From Bacteroidaceae bacterium (GTDB taxonomy: Bacteria; Bacteroidota; Bacteroidia; Bacteroidales; Bacteroidaceae): DNA of 64,000 nucleotides. Under the pieces are notes generated by a model. That model did not search any database, had not been told where the DNA came from, and was given only the letters and a program-made list of their open reading frames with translations. Shown piece after piece: positions 8,948 to 16,589 of this stretch. Location of the stretch: contig JAFROT010000032.1 in the NCBI GenBank assembly GCA_017429525.1, forward strand, positions 1 to 64,000, written 5' to 3'. The stretch's first letter is position 1. Each line of letters opens with the position of its first letter. Made by a program: the position numbers and the translations under genes.

Positions 8948-10999
8948 ATGCAAAAAGGTAATATCGGAGTAACGACCGAGAACATCTTTCCGGTCATCAA
9001 AAAATTCCTGTATTCAGATCATGAAATCTTCATCCGTGAGATCGTCTCGAATGCGGTGGATGCTACGCAGAAGCTGAAGACCCTCGCCGGCAAAGGCGAC
9101 TTTAAGGGCGAGATGGGCGATCTGAAGGTTGAGGTGAAAGTGGACAAGGATGCCGGCACGATTACCGTCAGCGACCGCGGTATCGGCATGACGGCCGACG
9201 AGATCGATAAGTATATCAATCAGATAGCCTTCTCCGGTGCCAATGACTTCCTCGACAAGTACAAAGAGGACGCCAATGCCATCATCGGCCATTTCGGTCT
9301 GGGCTTCTACAGTTCGTTCATGGTCAGCGACCGCGTGGATATCATTACGAAGAGCTATCAGGAAGGCGCTCAGGCTGTAAAGTGGAGCTGCGATGGCAGT
9401 CCCGAATTCACGCTTGAGGACGCCGAGCGGGAGGATCGTGGTACAGACATCGTCATGCACCTTTCTGACGATTGCAAGGAGTTCCTCGAGAAGGACAAGC
9501 TCGAAGGATTGCTGAAGAAGTACTGCCATTTTCTTCCTGTACCCGTCGTCTTCGGTAAGAAGCAGGAATGGAAAGACGGCAAGATGCAGGACACCGACGA
9601 GGACAATCAGGTCAATGACACCACGCCGCTATGGACACGCAAACCGGCCGACCTGAAGGACGAGGACTACAAGGCGTTCTATCGTCAGCTCTATCCGATG
9701 GCCGATGAGCCCCTGTTCTGGATTCACCTGAACGTAGACTACCCCTTCAACCTCACAGGTATCCTCTATTTCCCGAAGATCAAGAACAACCTTGACCTGC
9801 AGCGTAATAAGATCCAACTTTACTGCAATCAAGTGTTCGTGACCGATCAGGTCGAAGGTATCGTACCCGACTTCCTGACGCTGCTCCACGGCACCATCGA
9901 TTCGCCCGACATTCCGCTGAACGTCAGCCGCTCATACCTGCAGAGCGATGCCAACGTGAAGAAGATCAGCGGCTATATCACCAAGAAGGTTGCCGACCGC
10001 CTGAGCTCACTCTTCAAGAACGACCGCAAGGACTTCGAGGCCAAGTGGGACGACATCAAGATATTCATCTCTTACGGCATGCTCACTGAGGACGATTTCT
10101 ACGAGAAAGCCAAGGCATTCTATCTCTTCAAGGACACCGAAGGCAAGTACTACACGCTCGACGAATATCAGGCTCTCACGAAGGACGCCCAGACCAATAA
10201 GGATGGACAGCTCGTCTACCTCTACGCCGCCGACCGCGAGGCACAGTACACCTATATTGATAGCGCACATGCGAAGGGCTACAACGTGTTGCTGCTCGAT
10301 GGACAACTGGATACGCCTCTCGTGCAGATGTTGGAGCGCAAACTGGAGAAGACCACCTTCACGCGTGTTGATTCCGACACCATCGATCGCCTTATCGCCA
10401 AGGACGAGCCTAAGGGTGAAGAATTGTCAGCCGAACGGTCTGCCAATCTGTCAGCCGTCTTTGAGACGCAGATGCCGAAGAACGACAAGATGACCTTCCA
10501 CGTCGAGACACAGCCCATGGGCGCTGATGCCATGCCTGTTGTCATCACCCAAAGCGAATACATGCGCCGCATGAAAGATATGGCCAAGATTCAACCCGGA
10601 ATGGGATTCTACGGCGAGATGGCCGATATGTACAATCTTGTTTTGAACACCGACAACCGCCTCGTCAAGGAGGTGCTCGAGCAGAGCGAAACGGCCACCG
10701 CCGAAGCCTTGAAGCCCATCGAGGCAGAGCTGCGTGGACTCAACGCCCGCAAGAGCGTGCTCCAAGCCGAGCAGGATAAGAAAAAGTACGACGAAATCAC
10801 GGATGCCGAGCGCGAAGATATGAACAAGTGTCGCGAGGATATCGAGGCACAGGAGCAGAAGCGCCGCGACGTGCTCGCCGACTACGCCAAGACCAATGAG
10901 CGTGTTCACCAGCTCATCGACCTGGCTCTCCTGCAGAATGGACTCCTCTCGGGCGAGGCGCTCACTCGCTTCGTGAAGCGCTCTGTCGACTTGCTTTAA
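8948..10999 (+). CDS. htpG: HtpG, Hsp90 family chaperone
   Basis: 683 residues, longer than the roughly 624 of E. coli HtpG. The N-terminal ATPase (GHKL fold) shows FIREIVSNAVDA, then DRGIGMTADEI, then GHFGLGFYSSFMVSD (the ATP lid), then RGTDIVMHL. The middle domain has LYFPK and NVSRSYLQSDANVKKISGYI. The C-terminal part, after about residue 590, is helical and rich in charged residues (EAELRGLNARKSVLQAEQDKKKYDE), as expected for the dimer domain. It is a single gene with a sigma-54-type promoter, followed by the tRNA-Arg promoter. The family call is certain. Confidence 0.97.
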   Translation: MQKGNIGVTTENIFPVIKKFLYSDHEIFIREIVSNAVDATQKLKTLAGKGDFKGEMGDLKVEVKVDKDAGTITVSDRGIGMTADEIDKYINQIAFSGANDFLDKYKEDANAIIGHFGLGFYSSFMVSDRVDIITKSYQEGAQAVKWSCDGSPEFTLEDAEREDRGTDIVMHLSDDCKEFLEKDKLEGLLKKYCHFLPVPVVFGKKQEWKDGKMQDTDEDNQVNDTTPLWTRKPADLKDEDYKAFYRQLYPMADEPLFWIHLNVDYPFNLTGILYFPKIKNNLDLQRNKIQLYCNQVFVTDQVEGIVPDFLTLLHGTIDSPDIPLNVSRSYLQSDANVKKISGYITKKVADRLSSLFKNDRKDFEAKWDDIKIFISYGMLTEDDFYEKAKAFYLFKDTEGKYYTLDEYQALTKDAQTNKDGQLVYLYAADREAQYTYIDSAHAKGYNVLLLDGQLDTPLVQMLERKLEKTTFTRVDSDTIDRLIAKDEPKGEELSAERSANLSAVFETQMPKNDKMTFHVETQPMGADAMPVVITQSEYMRRMKDMAKIQPGMGFYGEMADMYNLVLNTDNRLVKEVLEQSETATAEALKPIEAELRGLNARKSVLQAEQDKKKYDEITDAEREDMNKCREDIEAQEQKRRDVLADYAKTNERVHQLIDLALLQNGLLSGEALTRFVKRSVDLL

Positions 11000-11016
11000 A
11001 AAAATTCCCTCAAAAG

Positions 11017-11048
11017 TTTGCATAGTTCGCAGAAATGCCCTACCTTTG
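11017..11048 (+). promoter_or_regulatory. promoter of tRNA-Arg(ACG)
   Basis: TTTG at 11017-11020, a 20-nt spacer and TACCTTTG at 11041-11048 match the consensus exactly. The tRNA 5' end lies 23 bp further on. Confidence 0.75.
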
Positions 11049-11071
11049 CCGACGTTTTGAGGGAACAATGA

Positions 11072-11145
11072 GGCTCCTTAGCTCAACTGAATAGAGCATC
11101 TGACTACGGATCAGAAGGTTATAGGTTTGAATCCTATAGGAGTCA
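11072..11145 (+). tRNA. tRNA-Arg (anticodon ACG)
   Basis: A 74-nt cloverleaf. The acceptor stem GGCTCCT pairs with AGGAGTC (one G-T), and the discriminator base is A. The anticodon stem TCTGA/TCAGA encloses loop CTACGGA, giving anticodon ACG, whose A would be edited to inosine to read CGN codons. The T arm is ATAGG/CCTAT with loop TTTGAAT. CCA is not encoded. It has its own promoter and terminator. Confidence 0.95.
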
Positions 11146-11155
11146 CTCATAAGGT

Positions 11156-11193
11156 AAAAAGCAATCGGCGCATTGAGGCGAGATTGCTTTTTT
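11156..11193 (+). terminator. terminator after tRNA-Arg(ACG)
   Basis: AAAAAGCAATC pairs with GATTGCTTTTT around a 15-nt loop, ending in a T run. It separates the tRNA from clpC. Confidence 0.75.
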
Positions 11194-11239
11194 CATCAAA
11201 GGGATAAAAGAATATTGTTGATTTTTTCGTTGGAAGATT

Positions 11240-13750
11240 ATGGAGAACAGACTCTCACCTAAAATAGCTGAAATACTTAACTTTGGCAAGGAAGAGGCCG
11301 TTCGGCTGCATGCTCGCTACGTTGAGCCGGCCCATCTGATGCTTGCCCTCTTGCGTGAGAACGACTGCACCGCGACAGCCATTCTGCGACAGATGGGTAT
11401 CGACTTGGTTATGCTGCGTGCCCGTCTGGAGAGCGTTATACGTGGCATGTCCGACAATCACGACCCGTTGTTGAGCGAGAATGCCAGTCGCGTTGTCAAG
11501 CTGATGGTGTTGGAAGCACGCTCGATGAAGGCAGAAGTCGCTGATACCGAGCACCTGCTGCTGGCCCTCTTGCGTGATTCTACAGACGCTACTTGCCAGG
11601 CACTCAACACCCTCGGCGTTGACTACCAAACTGTCAAGAATGCCCTCACCCAGAAGCAGGATCCCACGGCAGGATTCGGCTTCGCTGACGAGGACGAGGA
11701 TGAGGACGACGAGGATGAGGACCTGCACAACGTAGGCCGCCCCGGACACGCCTCCGCCCAGCAGACTGCTGCACGCAAGCAGGATGGACGCGGTACGGGC
11801 ACGCCCGCCCTCGATACCTTCGGTAAGGACCTGACCAAGGCCGCTCAGGAAGGATTGCTGGATCCCGTAGTAGGGCGTGAGAACGAAATCCAGCGCGTCG
11901 CACAGATTCTATGCCGCCGTAAGAAGAATAATCCCATCCTCATCGGTCTGCCCGGCGTCGGCAAGAGCGCTATCGTCGAGGGCTTGGCCCTGCGCATCGT
12001 CGAGCGCAAGGTGGCGCGCATCCTGTTCGACAAGCGTGTCATCGTGCTCGACCTGGCCAGTGTCGTCGCAGGAACAAAGTACCGGGGACAGTTCGAAGAA
12101 CGGCTGAAGGCCATCATCAACGAACTGCAGGCACACAAGGAAATCATCCTCTTCATCGATGAGATCCACACAATCATCGGGGCCGGTTCGGCCGCTGGTA
12201 CGATGGATGCCGCCAATATGCTGAAACCGGCACTTGCGCGTGGTGAAGTGCAATGTATTGGCGCCACGACCATCGACGAGTATAAGAAGAGCATAGAGAA
12301 GGACGGCGCGCTCGAACGGCGTTTCCAGAAAGTGATGGTGGAACCGACCACCATTGACGAGACCATTACGATTCTCGAGAATATCAAGGAACGCTATGAG
12401 GATCATCATAACGTGCGCTATTCGGCCGAGGCTTTGCGCGCTTGCGTGACACTGACCGATCGCTATATGACCGATCGCTGCCTGCCTGACAAGGCTATTG
12501 ATGCTATGGACGAGGCCGGCTCGCGCGCCCATCTCGTCAACATACCCGTCAGCGACGACATCACTCGTAAGGAGGAGCTCTGTCAGCACCTGAAGGACCT
12601 GAAGGACCAGGCTGTGCAACGGCAGAACTTCGAGCTCGCTGCCGAGTACCGCGATCAGTTGGCCAATGAGCAGGAACGGCTCGAACAGATGAAGAAGGAT
12701 TGGGAGCATCAGCTCAAGGAGGTACGCGAAGAGATCAGCGAACAGCAGATTGCTGATGTCGTCTCGATGATGACGGGCATTCCCGTACAGCGCGTGGGCG
12801 AAAGCGAAAACGAACGCCTGCGCAACCTCGGGCCAGCACTCAAGGGCTCCGTCGTCGGGCAGGATGAGGCTGTTGACAAGCTTGTGCGTGCCATCCAGCG
12901 TTCGCGTGTCGGACTTAAAGATCCCGCCAAGCCCATCGGCACCTTCATGTTTCTTGGTCCTACCGGCGTGGGCAAGACCTATCTCACCAAGCGCCTTGCC
13001 GTTGCCCTCTTCGGGAGCGAAGATGCGCTTATCCGTGTCGATATGAGCGAATATATGGAGAAGCATACCGTCAGCCGCATGGTCGGAGCACCTCCGGGAT
13101 ATGTGGGCTATGAGGAGGGCGGACAACTCACCGACCGCGTGCGCCGCAAGCCTTACTCCATCGTCTTGCTCGACGAAATCGAGAAGGCTCACCCCGACGT
13201 CTTCAACGTCCTGCTCCAGGTGATGGATGAAGGTCGCCTCACCGATGGCAATGGCACCACCGTCGACTTCCGTAACACTGTCATCATCATGACTTCCAAC
13301 AGTGGCACGCGCCAGCTCAAGGAGTTCGGCCGCGGCGTCGGGTTCACCCTCGGAGGCGATACGCAGAATCGCGAGCTCGCTCGCAGCATCATTCAGAAGA
13401 CGCTGCAGCGCCAGTTCTCTCCCGAGTTCCTCAACCGTCTGGACGACATCATCTTCTTCGATCAGCTCACTAAGGAGAGTCTCCATAAGATTGTCGACAT
13501 CGAGATGCGTCCCTTGACAAAGCGTATTGAGGAGATGGGTTACCACATCCAACTGACGGATGCCGCTCGCGCCTGGCTGGCCGAGAAAGGCTACGACGTA
13601 CAGTTCGGCGCTCGTCCTCTGAAGAGGCTGATACAGACCTCCGTCGAAGATGCTTTCTGCCAGTTGGTGCTGGATGGAAAGCTTACGGAGGGGCAGACCA
13701 TTCTGGTCGATGCCGAAAGCGCAGATGCCAAGGAGTTGACGCTGCGGTAA
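11240..13750 (+). CDS. clpC: ClpC-type AAA+ unfoldase of the Clp protease
   Basis: 836 residues. ClpC unfolds proteins and feeds them to ClpP. Two Clp_N repeats lie at the N-terminus ([20 protein letters not shown] and a second around [20 protein letters not shown]). An acidic run ([12 protein letters not shown], about 150-162) joins them to AAA-1, which has Walker A GLPGVGKS and Walker [14 protein letters not shown]-like motif ([14 protein letters not shown]) lies between the AAA domains and marks it as ClpC, not ClpB. AAA-2 has GPTGVGKT and [15 protein letters not shown]. No sigma-54 site is seen upstream, unlike grpE and htpG, and no clear TAnnTTTG box either. Confidence 0.95.
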   Translation: MENRLSPKIAEILNFGKEEAVRLHARYVEPAHLMLALLRENDCTATAILRQMGIDLVMLRARLESVIRGMSDNHDPLLSENASRVVKLMVLEARSMKAEVADTEHLLLALLRDSTDATCQALNTLGVDYQTVKNALTQKQDPTAGFGFADEDEDEDDEDEDLHNVGRPGHASAQQTAARKQDGRGTGTPALDTFGKDLTKAAQEGLLDPVVGRENEIQRVAQILCRRKKNNPILIGLPGVGKSAIVEGLALRIVERKVARILFDKRVIVLDLASVVAGTKYRGQFEERLKAIINELQAHKEIILFIDEIHTIIGAGSAAGTMDAANMLKPALARGEVQCIGATTIDEYKKSIEKDGALERRFQKVMVEPTTIDETITILENIKERYEDHHNVRYSAEALRACVTLTDRYMTDRCLPDKAIDAMDEAGSRAHLVNIPVSDDITRKEELCQHLKDLKDQAVQRQNFELAAEYRDQLANEQERLEQMKKDWEHQLKEVREEISEQQIADVVSMMTGIPVQRVGESENERLRNLGPALKGSVVGQDEAVDKLVRAIQRSRVGLKDPAKPIGTFMFLGPTGVGKTYLTKRLAVALFGSEDALIRVDMSEYMEKHTVSRMVGAPPGYVGYEEGGQLTDRVRRKPYSIVLLDEIEKAHPDVFNVLLQVMDEGRLTDGNGTTVDFRNTVIIMTSNSGTRQLKEFGRGVGFTLGGDTQNRELARSIIQKTLQRQFSPEFLNRLDDIIFFDQLTKESLHKIVDIEMRPLTKRIEEMGYHIQLTDAARAWLAEKGYDVQFGARPLKRLIQTSVEDAFCQLVLDGKLTEGQTILVDAESADAKELTLR

Positions 13751-13769
13751 TGAAAATATACAAATGCCT

Positions 13770-13812
13770 AGGCGGGCGAGGGTGGAAAGCGCATCCTCGC
13801 CCGCTTTTCTTT
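13770..13812 (+). terminator. terminator after clpC
   Basis: GCGGGCGAGG (13772-13781) pairs with CCTCGCCCGC (13795-13804), followed by TTTTCTTTT. It is a strong intrinsic terminator about 20 bp after the clpC stop. Confidence 0.85.
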
Positions 13813-13833
13813 TGATAGTGACTTTCCATGAGC

Positions 13834-13965
13834 TACTCTTCTGCGTATATCTGCGCCTATGCGCCTATAGATTTTCAGTTTTCCAATTGATTGGAAAACC
13901 GATTTCATATAGGAGTTAGCAGTTTTCCAACTGGTTGGAAAACCGAATATATATGGTGGTGTGGG
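13834..13965 (+). repeat. 22-bp periodic array 3 with two palindromic units
   Basis: Cut in 22-bp steps, this stretch gives six units. Units 13878-13899 and 13922-13943 are perfect palindromes: GTTTTCCAAT-TG-ATTGGAAAAC and GTTTTCCAAC-TG-GTTGGAAAAC. The closing base pair differs (T-A versus C-G) on both arms, a compensatory change. The unit between them and the one after the second palindrome both start with CGA. The palindromes are 44 bp apart, exactly two units. This is the same period as the arrays at 3.56 and 44.5 kb, although the sequences differ. Confidence 0.7.
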
Positions 13966-14403
13966 TGCTGACGACGGCAGAATGGTAGTCTGCTCAATGG
14001 CTGGTAGTCTGTCGGAGTATAGTCGATTTTGGAGTATTGATAGGATTTTGGAATATTGATAGGATAACGTAGATTTAACTTTTTTTATGGGTAAATATTG
14101 GCTGCCTTATGCGTTTAGAGGGTGGAAAATCGATTGATTAATGATTTTCATAAAGCAGTTAGAAGTCCTATAGGCACATCAGTCCCGTTTCGTCGTGATG
14201 ACGAGGCGGGGCTTTCCATGATTTAACATCTTTTATGGGTAAAGATTCGTTCCCAAAAGCGTTATAAGGACAGAAAACAGAATTTAACTCATAAAAGCGC
14301 AATGAAAAGAAAGGCTATATTCCTTGCAACGCTCAAGGCTTGCGGAAGGCGAAGCCAACTTGAATACCCCATTTTTATAAACAACTTAAAAAACATTAGC
14401 AAC
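13966..14403 (+). other. non-coding upstream region of the GLPGLI/TonB cluster
   Basis: No gene is seen. It holds 19-bp-spaced repeats (TGGTAGTCTG at 13983 and 14002; a GGARTATTGATAGGA motif at 14031 and 14050) and a hairpin at 14184-14210 (CCCGTTTCGTC/GACGAGGCGGG). It also has a direct repeat pair: ATTTAACTTTTTTTATGG then GTAAA at 14073, and ATTTAACATCTTTTATGG then GTAAA at 14221. Each is followed by a similar GCGTT...GAAAA tail. The second copy leads into the cluster. These could be control sites for the cluster; I recognise no known operator. Confidence 0.45.
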
Positions 14404-14814
14404 ATGAAAACGTACATGAAGATTGCCTTTGCCGCAGTCATGATGCTGCTGGCAGGCACGGCCGAGAGTTCGGCACAGACAGCAAATCCCATTTATTCAC
14501 CCAAACAAGTGGACCAGTGCGCCATGTCCCCTGGAGGCCAGGAGGGCATGATGAGCTTCATGATGCAGAATATGAAGTACCCCGCAGAGGCAGAGAAGGA
14601 CAAGGCACAGGGGACTGTCGTCGTTCACTTCGTCATTGAAGCCGACGGCAGCATCAGCAACATCAAGGTTCCCGACAGCCTCAAAATCCATCCTGCTCTC
14701 AATGCTGCCGCCGTGAAGTTCGTCAAGAAGATGCCTAAATGGAAGCCCGCCAAGCTGAAGGGCAAGGCTGTCCGTCAAAGTGCTTCACATGCCGTACAGT
14801 TCAGGTATAAATAA
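14404..14814 (+). CDS. secreted TonB C-terminal-domain protein
   Basis: 136 residues from MKTYMKIAFAAVMMLLAG, a signal peptide ending SSAQ. The in-frame ATG at 14302 would bury it behind a polar 34-residue stretch, so the later start is used. The mature part is one TonB C-terminal domain: MMQNMKYPAEAEKDKAQGTV, VVHFVIEADGSISNIKV, then FVKKMPKWKPAKLKGKAV. Normal TonB proteins have a membrane anchor and a Pro-rich spacer; here there is neither, so the domain should be free in the periplasm. It heads the GLPGLI/receptor cluster, and a close paralogue lies at 20360. The domain call is solid. The function is open: it may bind the receptor's TonB box or serve as a periplasmic adaptor. Confidence 0.82.
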   Translation: MKTYMKIAFAAVMMLLAGTAESSAQTANPIYSPKQVDQCAMSPGGQEGMMSFMMQNMKYPAEAEKDKAQGTVVVHFVIEADGSISNIKVPDSLKIHPALNAAAVKFVKKMPKWKPAKLKGKAVRQSASHAVQFRYK

Positions 14815-14822
14815 GGATTTAG

Positions 14823-15686
14823 ATGAACAAGAGTCTCTTCACCATTATTTTGGTTTTTGCCGTATGTTGCGGGTCAAGTGCTCAGTGGAAACAGGGTGAT
14901 GTGCCACCGTCTTTCAGGCGTGGTGGTAGCACGCCGACGGCGATAGATACGGCATTGGTGACGGTGTACTACGCCTTCAACGCCGACGACATCAAGGACG
15001 AGAACACCTACATCGACCTCGGGTGGCTGCAGGTAGGCCGGCAGTACACGAAGTATGCCAGCTATTTCGTGGCCCACAGCGATTCGACCTACAAACCGAA
15101 GATGATTAAAAACAGTAGAGGAGAAACCGGCATTGCCCAACGGGCTTACGGCGGCAAATATCCCAGTCGGTGGTCGGAATACCAGTTCGACGAGATTTAC
15201 ATCAAGGATGGTAAGCTGACGGAGTACGCCATCATGCCGATGAATCTTGACCACGGATGTTGCCAGTACACCGAGTCTGTTCCAAAACAGCAATGGACGC
15301 TGAAGGACGAGCAGCAGACCATCCATGGCTACCACTGCCAGAAGGCCACGTGCCACTGGCGGGGTCGCGACTACGAGGCATGGTTTACATCAGAAATCCC
15401 CATCCAGCGCGGCCCGTGGAAGTTCGGCGGCTTGCCAGGTCTCATCGTGAAGCTCTCTGATGCCAAGAAAGAGTACAACTTCGAGTTGGTAAAACTGGAG
15501 CGTACACCGCGCCCTATCATGCAATGGAACTTCTCGCGATTCCGCAAGGTAAAGCGTCAGGATATGCTGAAACTACAGAAGAAAATCAACGTGAACTGGG
15601 TCACTGTTCTCTATGGCGGTAAGGTCACTTCACTTGAAGGAAACACGATTCCCGACAAGCCCTATAGCCCGATGGAGTTAGAATAA
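14823..15686 (+). CDS. GLPGLI family secreted protein (copy 1)
   Basis: 287 residues with a signal peptide (MNKSLFTIILVFAVCCGSS-AQ). The family is named for its GLPGLI motif, here in GPWKFGGLPGLIVKL (about 198-212). Around residue 172 comes CQKATCHWRGRDYEAWF, with two Cys that could pair in the periplasm. The N-terminal half has YYAFNADDIKDENTYIDLG and YTKYASYFVAHSDS, both echoed in the other five copies. The C-terminus is YSPMELE. GLPGLI proteins are found in Bacteroidetes, often beside TonB-dependent receptors, and their role is not known. It follows the TonB-domain gene by 8 bp, so it is probably in an operon. Confidence 0.88.
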   Translation: MNKSLFTIILVFAVCCGSSAQWKQGDVPPSFRRGGSTPTAIDTALVTVYYAFNADDIKDENTYIDLGWLQVGRQYTKYASYFVAHSDSTYKPKMIKNSRGETGIAQRAYGGKYPSRWSEYQFDEIYIKDGKLTEYAIMPMNLDHGCCQYTESVPKQQWTLKDEQQTIHGYHCQKATCHWRGRDYEAWFTSEIPIQRGPWKFGGLPGLIVKLSDAKKEYNFELVKLERTPRPIMQWNFSRFRKVKRQDMLKLQKKINVNWVTVLYGGKVTSLEGNTIPDKPYSPMELE

Positions 15687-15698
15687 ATGTATAGCATT

Positions 15699-16589
15699 AT
15701 GAACAAGAGGATCATCATCATGACACTTGCAGCCGTTTGCATCGGGGCAAGTGCGCAACCCAAGGTAGGCGGTCGATGCCCGGCTCCCATTTATGCCAGG
15801 GACTTCTCGAAGATGGAAGTCGTGGACACAACGCGATTGCGTGTGCGCTATGCCTTCTGCGCTGAAAAGATTAATGACCATCTGACCTACATCGACCTGC
15901 AGCGTTTAGACGTAGGAAAGCGCATGACGAAGTACTACAGCCAGTTCGTCTATCAGAGCGACTCGCTGCGATTGAAGTATGCCAAGGAACACCCGGGTGC
16001 GCGAGCCGCTCCGAGTTGGATAGGCGTGCAATGCCGTGAGCACGACCAATGGAGCGAATACGAGTGGAGCGACTACTTCATTGAAAACGGTCAACTGACG
16101 GAGTACTGCCAAATGCCACAGTGGCTCCATCGCTACAACTCGAAATATACGGAGACGGTGCCGAAGCAGGAGTGGAAACTGACCAACGAGACACAGACCA
16201 TCATCGGATATAAGTGTCAGAAGGCGACATGCCGTTTCCGTGGCCGCGACTTCATTGCTTGGTTTGCTCCCGCCATCCCCGTGAAGCGCGGGCCGTGGAA
16301 GTTCGGCGGTCTGCCAGGACTTATCCTGAAGGTGCAGGACAAGGATGGACTTTACACCTTCGAGGCCATCGGCATCGAGACACGTCCTCATCCCATCACA
16401 CGTTTCAAGGAGTTCAAGACCTACACCAGCTATGGGCGAGAAAAAGTATGGAAGATGCAGCGCTCGTTCCATGAAAACTGGTTTAAGGCCACTGACTACC
16501 ACAAAGCCACAATCAACCCCGATGGAACTACGACAATAGGCGAAGCCGTCTCTATCTACACGCCCTATAATCCACTGGAACTCGAATAA
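15699..16589 (+). CDS. GLPGLI family secreted protein (copy 2)
   Basis: 296 residues from MNKRIIIMTLAAVCIGASAQ. An ATG at 15687 directly after the preceding stop would add four residues and is equally possible. The family core is CQKATCRFRGRDFIAWFAPA and GPWKFGGLPGLILKVQD. The C-terminus is YNPLELE. It has an insertion before the C-terminus compared with copy 1 (HKATINPDGTTTIGEAVS). It sits 12 bp after copy 1, and its stop abuts the ATG of the receptor gene, so translation of receptor and GLPGLI copy 2 is likely linked. I infer a functional pair with the receptor. Confidence 0.87.
   Translation: MNKRIIIMTLAAVCIGASAQPKVGGRCPAPIYARDFSKMEVVDTTRLRVRYAFCAEKINDHLTYIDLQRLDVGKRMTKYYSQFVYQSDSLRLKYAKEHPGARAAPSWIGVQCREHDQWSEYEWSDYFIENGQLTEYCQMPQWLHRYNSKYTETVPKQEWKLTNETQTIIGYKCQKATCRFRGRDFIAWFAPAIPVKRGPWKFGGLPGLILKVQDKDGLYTFEAIGIETRPHPITRFKEFKTYTSYGREKVWKMQRSFHENWFKATDYHKATINPDGTTTIGEAVSIYTPYNPLELE

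Noticed and set aside
11194..11239. Sigma-54 promoter for clpC, to match grpE and htpG
   Set aside because: I looked for GG-N10-GC between the tRNA terminator and the ATG and found none with the right spacing.
11909..13552. Long minus-strand frame opposite clpC
   Set aside because: Leu/Val/Asp-rich composition of an antisense shadow, no recognisable motif, and full overlap with a certain gene.
14302..14403. N-terminal extension of the TonB-domain protein from the ATG at 14302
   Set aside because: It would place a polar 34-residue stretch before a clean signal peptide. The paralogue at 20360 starts directly with the signal peptide.
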